Shown here: positions 24,891-34,464 of the stretch, piece after piece
How the letters are laid out: each line of letters opens with the position of its first letter
How positions within the stretch are numbered: the stretch's first letter is position 1
Program-made: the position numbers and the translations under genes
Notes under the pieces: model-generated
Database searches by the model: none
What the model saw: the letters and a program-made list of their open reading frames with translations, nothing else
Told to the model about the DNA's origin: nothing
Assembly: GCF_048820975.1 (NCBI RefSeq)
Contig: NZ_JBMEUF010000001.1
Span: 372,001 to 436,000 of the forward strand
Reading direction: 5' to 3'
From: Glaciecola sp048820975
GTDB taxonomy: Bacteria; Pseudomonadota; Gammaproteobacteria; Enterobacterales; Alteromonadaceae
Length of the DNA: 64,000 nucleotides

Positions 24891-26300
24891 TTAACTATTT
24901 AAAATGGGCAAAATCTTTGCGAGTTTATGTAAACTTTCCTGATACTCGTCTGCTGCTTGTGAATCTATTACTATACCCCCTCCGCCCCAGCAGTAAAGGG
25001 TGTTTTTTTCAGCCAATAAAGTTCGAATGCAAATATTGGTGTCCATATCGTAACGAATACCAATATAGCCTACGCTGCCACAGTATATGGCGCGTTTATC
25101 AGGCTCTAGTTCTTGAATGATTTGCATGGCTCTTACTTTAGGTGCGCCTGTAATAGACCCGCCAGGAAACGCTCCTTCTAGTAAATCATAAGGGCTAGAA
25201 CTTGGCTTAAGTGTTCCTATTACGGTACTCACCATATGATGTACAGCGGGATAACTTTCTAAAGCAAAGAGTTTAGGAACTTTGACCGAGTGGGGCATGC
25301 AGTGTTTGCTAATGTCGTTTCGTAGCAAATCTACAATCATTAAGTTTTCAGCTTTATCTTTTTCTGAGCTAAGCAGTTCGTTTGCCAGGCGTTTATCCTC
25401 AATAGGATCTATAGACCGCTTACGCGTGCCTTTAATAGGTTTGGTTTCTACATGTTGATCTTTAAGCTGAAGTAGTCGTTCTGGCGAAAGGCTTAAAATA
25501 CACGAATTAGGTAGCCTGAAAAATGCTGAAAACGGCGCTTTATTAACCTCACGCAAGGTTTCATAGGCGGAAAACTCACTGCCTTGATAATTGGCATTAA
25601 AACGCTGTGCATAGTTGACTTGGTAGCAATCACCAGCGTGCAAGTAGTCATGAATCTTACTTAAGTTTTGACTATATTCTTGCTCAGTGACATTTGATTG
25701 CCATTTGCTAGTTAAACTAAATGCTGTAGCTGAAATTGAAGCAATATCTATGCATTTAAGCGTATTTTGGATACTGGTAATTACATCAGGATATATGCTG
25801 CAAATATATGTTAATCCGCTTTGGTTATCATATATGACAGAGCTTGTGTAAAAGCCTACGTTGATATCATCCATTTCATACTGATTCGGCTTGCCATCAA
25901 GAATGTTATCACTACTTATGTTGGTGTCATATGAGAATGCGGCCAAAGCGCCCACTAAAAATGGGATGTCAGATGGTATATGAGTGATATCTGTTATATC
26001 AATTAGTTGAGCAAACTGTGCATGTAAATTTGATAATACCTCAAAGGGGTTTTTGGTAGTTTCACAAATGTTGGTCGAAAAAGAGGCTACACAAGGACCA
26101 CTGAGTTTATGTGTACCTTGGGTAAATTGATAAGTAAGGCTTGGCGCATACGCCATAATATCAAATCGCCCGCCCATGGATGTTTGCTGGCAGCTATCAA
26201 GCAAACATGCCCATTGTTCATTTTCATGCTGTTTAAAAAATGCAATAAGATGGTCATGAGATAGATCTTGAATGACCGCTATGTTTAGTTTTCCGAGCAA
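24891..26300 (-). CDS. pabB: Aminodeoxychorismate synthase component I
   Basis: Converts chorismate and ammonia to 4-amino-4-deoxychorismate for folate synthesis, with PabA as glutaminase partner. 469 residues with the chorismate-binding domain: RFNANYQGSEF, PFSAFFRLPNSCILSLSPER, PIKGTRKRS (catalytic PIKGT), KAENLMIVDLLRNDIS, and GGSITGAPKVRAMQII near the end. Follows the family in length and order of motifs. Start ATG/GTG choice near 26300 not tested further. Confidence 0.94.
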   Translation of the reverse strand: MLGKLNIAVIQDLSHDHLIAFFKQHENEQWACLLDSCQQTSMGGRFDIMAYAPSLTYQFTQGTHKLSGPCVASFSTNICETTKNPFEVLSNLHAQFAQLIDITDITHIPSDIPFLVGALAAFSYDTNISSDNILDGKPNQYEMDDINVGFYTSSVIYDNQSGLTYICSIYPDVITSIQNTLKCIDIASISATAFSLTSKWQSNVTEQEYSQNLSKIHDYLHAGDCYQVNYAQRFNANYQGSEFSAYETLREVNKAPFSAFFRLPNSCILSLSPERLLQLKDQHVETKPIKGTRKRSIDPIEDKRLANELLSSEKDKAENLMIVDLLRNDISKHCMPHSVKVPKLFALESYPAVHHMVSTVIGTLKPSSSPYDLLEGAFPGGSITGAPKVRAMQIIQELEPDKRAIYCGSVGYIGIRYDMDTNICIRTLLAEKNTLYCWGGGGIVIDSQAADEYQESLHKLAKILPILNS

Positions 26301-26476
26301 ACCAACCTCTAATTTATGGCTAATATGGTGTTTTCAATCAGGCTTATACACAGTAATATGAATGAAAGCTACCATTAGACCAAATTCCTAATGCTCATCA
26401 CTTGGTAGATTATTCATTTGCGAGTAGTATACTCACCTATGTATGGTTTCACCATTTTTCATTCTACGAGGACTTT

Positions 26477-28006
26477 ATGACTGTAATTCGTCAGCAAGAC
26501 TTAATTGACAGTATCCAAGATGCACTTCAATTTATCTCTTTTTATCATCCACTTGACTACGTAAAAGCAGTTGAGGAAGCATACAATCGTGAGCAAAGTA
26601 AAGCTGCGAAAGATGCAATGGCCCAAATTTTAATTAATTCTAGAATGTCGGCAGAAGGCAAGCGCCCTTTATGTCAAGACACCGGAATTGTAACGTGTTT
26701 CGTTAAAATAGGCATGCAAGTTAGCTTTGATAAATTTGACATGACAGTACAGGAAATGGTTGATGAAGGTACCCGCAGAGCATACCTTGACCCAGACAAT
26801 CCATTACGTGCTTCAATAGTCGCCGATCCCGCTGGCACACGTGTTAATACCAAAGATAATACGCCAGCGGTTGTTCATATTGATATGGTACCTGGCGACA
26901 AAATAGAAGTCATGATTGCAGCAAAAGGCGGCGGTTCAGAAAACAAATCGAAAATGGTAATGCTAAACCCAAGTGATGACATTGCTGATTGGGTAGTGAA
27001 AACCCTGCCTACAATGGGCGCGGGTTGGTGCCCGCCTGGTATGCTTGGAATAGGCATTGGTGGTACCGCTGAAAAAGCGGCAGTACTTGCAAAAGAAAGC
27101 TTGATGGATCCTGTAGATATTCAAGGTTTAATCGACCGAGGTCCGCAAACCACTGAAGAAAAACTGCGTGTAGATATTTACAACAAAGTAAATGCTTTAG
27201 GTATAGGAGCGCAGGGTTTAGGGGGCTTAACCACAGTAGTTGATATTAAAATTAAATCGGTACCTACACACGCTGCTTCAAAACCCGTTGCAATGATTCC
27301 CAATTGTGCAGCTACGCGCCATGCTCACTTCTTTTTAGATGGCAGCGGACCAGCTGAGCTGAAAGCGCCTAAATTAGAAGATTGGCCTAAAATTACTTGG
27401 GAAGTGGGTTCTGACGTTCGCCGCGTTGATTTAAACACAGTAACCAAAGAAGACATTAAAGACTGGAAAGTAGGCGAAACAGTATTGCTAAGTGGCAAAA
27501 TGTTAACCGGTCGTGATGCCGCTCATAAACGCATTCAAACCATGATGCAAAATGGCGAGGGCTTGCCAGAAGGTGTAGATTTAACCAATCGATTTATTTA
27601 TTACGTGGGCCCGGTTGATGCCGTAGGTGACGAAGCCGTTGGCCCTGCTGGTCCAACAACGGCAACGCGTATGGATAAGTTTACTGACATGATGTTAGAA
27701 GAAACGGGTTTAATTGGCATGATTGGTAAGGCTGAACGCGGCCCTGCTACCGTGAAAAGCATTGCTAAACATAAGGCCGTATACTTAATGGCAGTAGGCG
27801 GCGCTGCTTATTTAGTGTCTAAAGCAATTAAAAAGTCACGTGTTGTTGCTTTTGAAGACTTGGGTATGGAAGCTATTTACGAGTTTGATGTAGAAGATAT
27901 GCCAGTAACGGTAGCTGTTGATAGCACCGGTGCAAATGCTCATGAAACCGGCCCTGCTATATGGAAAGCGAATATTGCTGATTTACATAAAGAGTTATCT
28001 AAATAA
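26477..28006 (+). CDS. Fumarate hydratase class I
   Basis: Iron-sulfur fumarase interconverting fumarate and malate in the TCA cycle. 509 residues from ATG 26477, which follows GAGGACTTT; a longer upstream frame has no ribosome-binding site. Visible are the cluster cysteine in RPLCQDTGIVTCF, AAKGGGSENKSKMVML, GMLGIGIGGTAEKAAVLAKE and GPTTATRMDKF, typical of FumA/FumB-like enzymes. Divergent from pabB. FumA and FumB cannot be told apart here, so no symbol is given. Confidence 0.93.
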   Translation: MTVIRQQDLIDSIQDALQFISFYHPLDYVKAVEEAYNREQSKAAKDAMAQILINSRMSAEGKRPLCQDTGIVTCFVKIGMQVSFDKFDMTVQEMVDEGTRRAYLDPDNPLRASIVADPAGTRVNTKDNTPAVVHIDMVPGDKIEVMIAAKGGGSENKSKMVMLNPSDDIADWVVKTLPTMGAGWCPPGMLGIGIGGTAEKAAVLAKESLMDPVDIQGLIDRGPQTTEEKLRVDIYNKVNALGIGAQGLGGLTTVVDIKIKSVPTHAASKPVAMIPNCAATRHAHFFLDGSGPAELKAPKLEDWPKITWEVGSDVRRVDLNTVTKEDIKDWKVGETVLLSGKMLTGRDAAHKRIQTMMQNGEGLPEGVDLTNRFIYYVGPVDAVGDEAVGPAGPTTATRMDKFTDMMLEETGLIGMIGKAERGPATVKSIAKHKAVYLMAVGGAAYLVSKAIKKSRVVAFEDLGMEAIYEFDVEDMPVTVAVDSTGANAHETGPAIWKANIADLHKELSK

Positions 28007-28052
28007 ATCCAGAATATTATAAATTTTACTAATACTGTATAGGCTTACAGCT

Positions 28053-28092
28053 AAAAAGGTGTGACAATAGTTAACTATTGCACGCCTTTTTT
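28053..28092 (+). terminator. Rho-independent terminator after fumarase gene
   Basis: AAAAAGGTGTG and CACGCCTTTTTTT flank a palindromic core CAATAGTTAACTATTG. A long stem followed by seven T residues; the core palindrome is unusually regular. Confidence 0.85.
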
Positions 28093-28142
28093 TACATGCA
28101 TAAAAACTCAAGGCTAAGCCCAATTATAATAACGAGAACTCA

Positions 28143-29693
28143 ATGAGCAGTGAAAAACTTCCCTTGTGGTTAACACAACTAGCTGAAAATACGCCTTTTA
28201 TAATATCGTCTATAATATTCGCAGTATTATTGTTCGGGATGGTAGCGGCTCTTACATATCGTAATCAGCAAAGCAAAAATCAAGATACGCTGAAATGGCA
28301 GAACGAGATTTCACAATACGAACAACAAATTGCTCTGTTAGAGCAATCTATGTTGCAAGAAAAGCAAACTCAGCAATCATTATTAGATGACAAACAGCAG
28401 CAAATTATTTTGGCACATGAGCGCATAAGCAAGCAACAAGAACGAATGTCATCGCAAGATAAATTAACGGGCGAGCTATGGCAAAAAGCTGATCAGTTAA
28501 ACGAACTTAAAGAAAAACTAGAAGATAAAAACCAAGAGAATAAACAACTGCAGTCTGAGTTATCAAAGTTGCGCGCTGAGCACGATGCATTTGTAGCTAG
28601 CTTTAAACAAGAAAAGCTAGGGTATGAAGAGAAGTTAATGCTTTTGAAAGACGCTGAAAAACAACTTAATACCCAATTTGAAAACGTAGCAAATAAAATA
28701 TTTGAGCAAAAAGCAGTTAAATTCACGCAAACCAGTGAACTAGGTATTAACCAATTGTTGTCACCGCTCAAAACGCAAATAGACGATTTTAAACGCCAAA
28801 TTCAAGAGCAATACATTAAAGAAGGCCAAGAAAGAGCATCCTTAAAAACTGAAATATTGGGGCTTAAAGAGTTAAATCAACAAATAACGCAAGAGGCCTC
28901 GGCACTGACTAACGCTTTAAAAGGTGATAATAAACAACAAGGAAACTGGGGGGAAGTGGTGTTATCACGCATACTGAGCGAATCGGGTTTGCGAGAGGGT
29001 CATGAGTACGAAACTGAGAAACAGTTAAACAACATAGAGGGCAAATTGTATCGCCCAGATGTTATTGTTCATCTGCCAAATAGCAAAGATATTGTAATCG
29101 ATTCAAAAGTATCGCTTATTGCGCATGAAAAAGCAGTGAATGCGACAGATGAAAACCTTCGCAAGCAAGCGCTTAAAGAGCATGTGAACTCTATAAAGGG
29201 GCACATAAAAGGCTTAAGCAAGAAAGACTATCAAGATTTAGCGGGTGTGAAATCTTTAGATTATATTTTGATGTTCATTCCAATTGAATCTGCATTTATT
29301 AATGCAGTTGAAGAGCAGCCGGAATTAATAAAACTTGCTTTAGATAACCAAATTATGTTGGTAAGCCCAACCAATTTGTTAGTTGCCCTTCGCACCATTA
29401 ACAACATATGGCAGTACGAATACCAAAATCAACACGCCAAAACCATCGCGGATAAAGCAAAACGAATGTACGACAAATTTGCAGGCTTTGTGCAAGACAT
29501 GGAGAAAATTGGTAAGAGCATGGATACTACAGGCAAGCATTTTGAAGCGGCTATGAATAAGTTATCAACGGGGAAGGGTAATCTTATTGCGCAAGCTGAA
29601 AGTTTTAAGACCTTAGGTGTGTCACCCAATAAGAGCATAAGCGAAGATTATTTTTTAAATGACGTCACAAAAGATGATGAATCTGAGGTTTAA
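28143..29693 (+). CDS. rmuC: DNA recombination protein RmuC
   Basis: A 516-residue RmuC, implicated in limiting inversions at short inverted repeats. One N-terminal membrane helix (FIISSIIFAVLLFGMVAALT), a long coiled coil (~residues 45-200) and the nuclease-like RmuC domain (GNWGEVVLSRILSESGLREG, VIDSKVSLIAHEKA, LDYILMFIPIESAF). Convergent with the NYN gene, 5 bp between stops. Confidence 0.95.
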   Translation: MSSEKLPLWLTQLAENTPFIISSIIFAVLLFGMVAALTYRNQQSKNQDTLKWQNEISQYEQQIALLEQSMLQEKQTQQSLLDDKQQQIILAHERISKQQERMSSQDKLTGELWQKADQLNELKEKLEDKNQENKQLQSELSKLRAEHDAFVASFKQEKLGYEEKLMLLKDAEKQLNTQFENVANKIFEQKAVKFTQTSELGINQLLSPLKTQIDDFKRQIQEQYIKEGQERASLKTEILGLKELNQQITQEASALTNALKGDNKQQGNWGEVVLSRILSESGLREGHEYETEKQLNNIEGKLYRPDVIVHLPNSKDIVIDSKVSLIAHEKAVNATDENLRKQALKEHVNSIKGHIKGLSKKDYQDLAGVKSLDYILMFIPIESAFINAVEEQPELIKLALDNQIMLVSPTNLLVALRTINNIWQYEYQNQHAKTIADKAKRMYDKFAGFVQDMEKIGKSMDTTGKHFEAAMNKLSTGKGNLIAQAESFKTLGVSPNKSISEDYFLNDVTKDDESEV

Positions 29694-29698
29694 GCGAC

Positions 29699-30172
29699 CT
29701 AAAGCAGCCACTTTTGGTCAATGTCGATAAATTCGTCAGCGGCAGAAATAAGAGCATTGGCGCTTAGGTTTAACACGCCATAAACAGAAGTGTTGCAGTT
29801 AAATTTTTGTTTGACTTTTTTCAGTAAAATAGCAAAGTCGCCATCACCTGAAAGTAAAATAATATGCTCAACACGCTCAGCCATTTCAAGCACGTCAATA
29901 GTAATGCCTACGTCCCAATCGCCTTTTGCTGAACCGTCACTGCGCTGTATGAAGGGTTTTAATTTCACTTCAAAACCAATGTGTCGAAGGGCGCTTTGAA
30001 ATTTTAACTGTTGATCATCACCTTTATCAATAGCGTAGGCATAAGCCCCCTCAATATCAAAGCGTTTTGCAATATCTTGATAAAACTGGCGATAATTAAA
30101 AGGCCGTTTAAAGGTGTCGCGAGTGGTGTAATAAATGTTTTGTACATCTACAAATATAGCGACTTTTTCCAA
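29699..30172 (-). CDS. NYN-domain (LabA/DUF88-like) protein
   Basis: A 157-residue single-domain PIN-like NYN protein, a family that often cleaves RNA. Acidic residues expected at the metal site are seen in FVDVQNIYY (Asp9), KGDWDVGITIDVLEMA and LLSGDGDFAILL. Substrate unknown. It lies 14 bp downstream of the S1-domain gene in the same direction, so the two may act together on RNA. Confidence 0.9.
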   Translation of the reverse strand: MEKVAIFVDVQNIYYTTRDTFKRPFNYRQFYQDIAKRFDIEGAYAYAIDKGDDQQLKFQSALRHIGFEVKLKPFIQRSDGSAKGDWDVGITIDVLEMAERVEHIILLSGDGDFAILLKKVKQKFNCNTSVYGVLNLSANALISAADEFIDIDQKWLL

Positions 30173-30186
30173 AAGAAACTCCCTTT

Positions 30187-31020
30187 TTAGGTGTTTAAAT
30201 AAATGCAGTTTTTCTCTATTCTTATTTTTTTAGCTTTATAAAGCCCACCAATTGCTTTTTTATAAGCGGCCTTACTCACTTTAAAATACGAGAAAATTTC
30301 ATCGGGCGTGCTTTTATCGGTAATAGTAGACATACCATCATGCGCTTTTAAATCTTCAATTATTGAATCTTCTAAGCTTAAGCGCGTTTGCTTGTTTACA
30401 AGTTGCAGCGATAAATCTATTTTACCGTCATCACGAATAAACTTAATAAAACCATCAATTTGTTGGCCAATTTTAAGTGGGGCAATTAAATCGCTTTTGA
30501 ACAATAAGCCCTGATACTTGTTATCAACTATGGCTTTAAAGCCTAGAGGTGTTTTAGAATAAATGCGCAAACTAACCGCCTGCTTAGCTTGTAAACTACT
30601 ACCATTGCTTTCTAAAAAACGCTCAATTTTGGTGGTGCCAATAAGCTTGCCGAGTTTGTCGGTAGTAAGGCGCACAACATAGCTGCTGCCAATATCTAGA
30701 TCTGTATGCACCTGGGTTTCAGGCGCGTATAAATCAGAACCTAAGCCCCAATCAAAAAAATATCCATGGGCACTTGCTCCCATCACGGTTAGGGTGGCAA
30801 ATTCATCCATTAAGATTTTGGGCATTTCAAGTGAAGCAAGAAGTTCACCATCAGCCTGCGTATAAACGAACACTTCAATTTCGTCTTCTAATTCAAAAAC
30901 GCGGTCTGATTCTTTTAGCATTACAGGCGCTTCGAGGGACTGCTCTGGCGTGTTCAATGCATAAGCAAGGGGAAAAATTTCTGTAACAACTAGTGTATTG
31001 CGTTGGCCAATTTTGAGCAT
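30187..31020 (-). CDS. CvfB/YitL-like S1-domain RNA-binding protein
   Basis: A 277-residue protein with tandem S1-like OB folds (residues ~1-60, ~65-135 and ~145-210; the last, DGFIKFIRDDGKIDLSL, is a typical S1 end) and a C-terminal winged helix (residues ~225-277). This layout matches CvfB, an RNA-binding protein affecting virulence-factor expression in staphylococci. Target in this organism unknown. Confidence 0.88.
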   Translation of the reverse strand: MLKIGQRNTLVVTEIFPLAYALNTPEQSLEAPVMLKESDRVFELEDEIEVFVYTQADGELLASLEMPKILMDEFATLTVMGASAHGYFFDWGLGSDLYAPETQVHTDLDIGSSYVVRLTTDKLGKLIGTTKIERFLESNGSSLQAKQAVSLRIYSKTPLGFKAIVDNKYQGLLFKSDLIAPLKIGQQIDGFIKFIRDDGKIDLSLQLVNKQTRLSLEDSIIEDLKAHDGMSTITDKSTPDEIFSYFKVSKAAYKKAIGGLYKAKKIRIEKNCIYLNT

Positions 31021-31088
31021 CTTAGTGTACTATCTTGTATGATAAAACCAGAGTATAACAAAGTCTTACAAACTAGGTGAGAGATTAC

Positions 31089-31817
31089 ATGCAATTAAAC
31101 GCAGATTTGGGTGAAAGTTTTGGTTCGTGGAAAATGGGAGACGATGAAGCCATAATGCCGTACATCGCTTTAGCGAACATAGCTTGCGGTTATCATGCAG
31201 GTGATCCACTTGTTATGCAAAATGCAATTCGCTTAGCTAAGGAACATAATATTCAAATTGGTGCCCATGTTTCATACCCTGACCTAACAGGCTTTGGGCG
31301 CAGAAGCATGCAAATTAGTAAGGCAGAACTGATTTCTATGATTCATGCTCAGATTGCCGTTTTAGAAGGGCTGGCATTGTGCCAAGGCTTGCGCGTAAAC
31401 CATGTAAAACCCCACGGTGCCATGTATAACGATATGATGCGTGATGCGCTTGTATTCGAACATATTGTTGAGGCAATCAATACCTACCACACACCTTATC
31501 CGCTTATGATTCAAGCGACGCAAAGTGCCGCGAAATATCAAGCAACGGCTAGTAAGCATAATGTTGAGCTTATTTTAGAAGCCTTTGCTGATAGAGCCTA
31601 TACCGATGATGGTTCTCTTGAAAGTCGAAGTAAGCCTAATGCTGTATTAAATAACGAACAGGCTTTATCGCAAGCACATAACATTATATATAAGGGCTCA
31701 GTGACTACCGTAACGGGTAAAACACTGCAATTAAATGCTAGCACCTTGTGCGTGCATTCCGACAATAGCCATGCCATTGCGCTGTGTAAAAAGATTCATT
31801 CTTTGTTAGTTGTATGA
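31089..31817 (+). CDS. pxpA: 5-oxoprolinase subunit A
   Basis: LamB/YcsF-family subunit of the ATP-dependent 5-oxoprolinase that opens 5-oxoproline (pyroglutamate) to glutamate. 242 residues from the ATG at 31089, with AGGTGAGAG about 8 bases upstream. The start MQLNADLGESFGSWKMGDDE, ANIACGYHAGDP, GAHVSYPDLTGFGRRSM and VKPHGAMYNDM are family hallmarks. First gene of an operon with overlapping junctions. Confidence 0.95.
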   Translation: MQLNADLGESFGSWKMGDDEAIMPYIALANIACGYHAGDPLVMQNAIRLAKEHNIQIGAHVSYPDLTGFGRRSMQISKAELISMIHAQIAVLEGLALCQGLRVNHVKPHGAMYNDMMRDALVFEHIVEAINTYHTPYPLMIQATQSAAKYQATASKHNVELILEAFADRAYTDDGSLESRSKPNAVLNNEQALSQAHNIIYKGSVTTVTGKTLQLNASTLCVHSDNSHAIALCKKIHSLLVV

Positions 31818-32542
31818 TGTTTGAATCTGCCCCTAAACAAGCCTTAAGCCCCAATGTTTCACTGCAATGGTTAAATGAAAGCGCTGTTTTACTCGAGGTG
31901 GGTGAAATATCAAGTGACATGAGCTTACTTGATAAAAACAAGCAAGTACAAGCGTGGATGACTGCCATTGAACAAAACCGCCCAGTGTGGTTAATTGATT
32001 GCGTGGCCGCTTACACAGGACTACTGCTTGAGTTTGATCCTTTGCTTATTGACCATTATGGATTGAGTCATTTTTTACGCGATGTAAAAGTGAGTAGTCA
32101 GAATACAAACACGCAAACCACTTATAGAATTCCGGTTTGTTATGAACCATTAGGTCCAAGCCTCCCTAATGATATGCTAAGCATTAAAAGCCATTCAGGC
32201 TTGAACGAAGAAACAATTATAGAGCTGCATAGCAAACACGCATACAGAGTTTATGCGGTGGGTTTTATGCCCAATTTTGCTTACTTAGGTGAGCTAAATA
32301 AATCATTGCAAACCCCTCGTTTAGAAGAGCCTAGAATAAAAGTTCCAGCTGGCGCAGTGGCTATTGCTGATAACCAAACGGCGATTTACCCAGGGCAATC
32401 ACCAGGTGGCTGGCATATTATTGGTTATACTCCTTTGGTTCTACTGAATAATACTGAATTTACCTTTGCAGTAGGTGACGAAATTGTTTTTGAGCCCATT
32501 AGTGTTGATGTATTTTTACAGCAAGCAGAGGAAAATTCATGA
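31814..32542 (+). CDS. pxpB: 5-oxoprolinase subunit B
   Basis: KipI-like subunit of the 5-oxoprolinase. 242 residues. The second half carries PVCYEPLGPSLPND, HAYRVYAVGFMPNFAYLGEL, PRIKVPAGAVAIADNQTAIY and PGGWHIIGYTPL (here RIKVPAGAVAIADNQTAIYP), close to the family pattern. Its ATG overlaps the pxpA stop by 4 bp and its stop overlaps pxpC by 4 bp. Confidence 0.94.
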   Translation: MMFESAPKQALSPNVSLQWLNESAVLLEVGEISSDMSLLDKNKQVQAWMTAIEQNRPVWLIDCVAAYTGLLLEFDPLLIDHYGLSHFLRDVKVSSQNTNTQTTYRIPVCYEPLGPSLPNDMLSIKSHSGLNEETIIELHSKHAYRVYAVGFMPNFAYLGELNKSLQTPRLEEPRIKVPAGAVAIADNQTAIYPGQSPGGWHIIGYTPLVLLNNTEFTFAVGDEIVFEPISVDVFLQQAEENS

Positions 32543-33567
32543 TAGTCGTAAAGGGCTTAGGGCTTTACGCGCATTGGGTAGATGCTGGGCGTAAGTTCGC
32601 TCAAATAAACGGCTATTCACAATTAGGTGCCTTAGACACTATTAACTTTAATTTGGCTAATGCCTTGTGTGGAAACAAGTTAAGCCAGCCTGCAATTGAA
32701 GTTATGGGCGGTAATATTACGCTATTGTTTAAAAATAAATGTCTAATTTGTGTAACGGGTGCACAGGCACAAGTGCGTATTAATAACGAATTAGTGCCCA
32801 TTGGTGAAACCGTGTTAGTGCGGCCAAATAACACATTGACCTTACGCAATGTAAAATGTGGCTGGATTAACTATATTGCTTGCTCTTGTGCAATTGATTT
32901 GCCATTGTTCCTATGCAGTGCTGGCGGAACCAAGCGAGAAAACATAGGTGGCTTTCACGCTAACGGTGAGGGGATGAAAGTAGGCGACGAATTTCTAGCA
33001 ACACCTAGAATGCAAACAAGTGAGGCCTCAATTAATAGCCTATTGAAGCAATCAAAGATTGCACTTCCTCCCGTGTTGGCATCTTTCGCAAGTTTGGAAA
33101 ACTTAAAAAATAATAGCGAAAAAAATGCACTGCCAATTCCGGTGCATTTTACGTATCAGAGCGATTGTTTTTCTGATTTACAGAAACTTCGTTTCAGTGC
33201 TTTTACGTATCAAGTAAGTGACAAAGCCGACCGAATGGGCGTGCGTTTAATTGGGCCTAAAATTGAATCGAGTTCAAGGACCTTAACCTCGCAAGCGGTA
33301 GCTCTTGGTGCAATTCAGATTGCAGGAAACGGACAAGCGATTATAATGAGAAACGATCGCCAAACCATTGGTGGCTATCCAATTATTGCCACCGTATCAA
33401 GATTAGGCTTGGCTTTATTAGCCCAATGTACCAGCGGGCAACACATTCAGTTTTCACCGCAGTCAATTGCAAAAAGTAGTATCGATTTTATAAAAATGCA
33501 GCAAGCGTTAAACACTATAAGTAGCAAGGTAATAGCAGCAAATATTAAGGACGAAAATGAGTCATAA
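32539..33567 (+). CDS. pxpC: 5-oxoprolinase subunit C
   Basis: KipA-like (biotin-dependent carboxylase-like) subunit of the 5-oxoprolinase. 342 residues. LGAQDxGR-type start is loosely kept (GLGLYAHWVDAGRKFAQING), with ANALCGN, PAIEVMGG, SDRMGVRL (here DKADRMGVRLIGP) and GGYPIIATVSR. Last 11 bases overlap the aminotransferase gene. Confidence 0.93.
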   Translation: MIVVKGLGLYAHWVDAGRKFAQINGYSQLGALDTINFNLANALCGNKLSQPAIEVMGGNITLLFKNKCLICVTGAQAQVRINNELVPIGETVLVRPNNTLTLRNVKCGWINYIACSCAIDLPLFLCSAGGTKRENIGGFHANGEGMKVGDEFLATPRMQTSEASINSLLKQSKIALPPVLASFASLENLKNNSEKNALPIPVHFTYQSDCFSDLQKLRFSAFTYQVSDKADRMGVRLIGPKIESSSRTLTSQAVALGAIQIAGNGQAIIMRNDRQTIGGYPIIATVSRLGLALLAQCTSGQHIQFSPQSIAKSSIDFIKMQQALNTISSKVIAANIKDENES

Positions 33568-34417
33568 AGTATATTTAAACGGCGAATTCTTAGCGCAAGA
33601 AGAAGCGAAAATATCGCCAATGGATCGCGGTTTTCTATTTGGTGATGGCATTTACGAGGTGGTTCCTTGTTATGACGCTAAACCTGTAGGTTTGGGCCTG
33701 CATTTAGCGCGGATGAACAAAGGCTTATCTGAAATATCGTTAAACTATAAGGCCGAACTCAGTGAATGGGCTGATATTATTCAAACCTTAATTGGGCAAT
33801 TTGAAAGTACAGCTGTATCTGTTTACATCCATATTAGCCGAGGCTGTGATATTAAGCGATACCACGCATATCCAAAAGATATCGCACCAACAATATTTGC
33901 TTATGCCTTTGAAATAAGTCCATCACAAAGCGTACAAATAGATAAAACTAAAACCTATAAAGTTGTTACCGGTGAAGATAAACGTTGGCAACGTTGCCAT
34001 ATTAAATCAACCTCTTTGCTAGGGAATGTGATGCATTTTCAACAAGGCCAAGATGCTGGAGTGGATGAAATTATATTGTACAACGAACAGAAAATGCTAA
34101 CTGAGGCCGCAGCGTGCAATGTGTTTGTGGTGAAAGATGGGATAATTATGACACCTAAACTTGATAATCAATTGCTACCAGGCATTACGCGCAACATTGC
34201 TCTAGAAGCGATGCATAAAGATGGTGGTTTTAAAGTGAGTGAGCAGGATATTAGCGTAGAGACCTTATGCACTGCAGACGAGGTATGGTTAACATCATCG
34301 AGTAAAGAAATAGGGCCGGTTGTTCAAGTAGACGATAGAAAAATCAATGACGGAATACCAGGGCCTCTTTGGCAAAAGGCCCAAACCGCTTACAATAAAT
34401 ATAAATTTAAATTGTAA
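33557..34417 (+). CDS. dat: D-amino-acid transaminase (class IV PLP)
   Basis: A 286-residue class IV aminotransferase of the D-alanine/D-glutamate type, which makes D-glutamate from D-alanine and 2-oxoglutarate or runs in reverse. Features: YLNGEFLAQEEAKISPMDRG, FGDGIYEVVP, the PLP-lysine in CHIKSTSLLGNV (R-x-H-I-K-S type), EAAACNVFVV and LLPGITRN. Its start overlaps pxpC by 11 bp, with AAGGAC just before, so it belongs to the same transcript. Confidence 0.9.
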   Translation: MSHKVYLNGEFLAQEEAKISPMDRGFLFGDGIYEVVPCYDAKPVGLGLHLARMNKGLSEISLNYKAELSEWADIIQTLIGQFESTAVSVYIHISRGCDIKRYHAYPKDIAPTIFAYAFEISPSQSVQIDKTKTYKVVTGEDKRWQRCHIKSTSLLGNVMHFQQGQDAGVDEIILYNEQKMLTEAAACNVFVVKDGIIMTPKLDNQLLPGITRNIALEAMHKDGGFKVSEQDISVETLCTADEVWLTSSSKEIGPVVQVDDRKINDGIPGPLWQKAQTAYNKYKFKL

Positions 34418-34438
34418 GCGCTAATTTATGATTAAATA

Positions 34439-34464
34439 AAGCCGCGCTAAGCGGGCTGCTTTAC
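34439..34464. terminator. Shared terminator between dat and fur
   Basis: An imperfect GC stem (GCCGCGCTAAGCGGGC) between two convergent genes, with AT-rich sequence on both sides. T-runs are short, so it may be weak. Confidence 0.45.
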
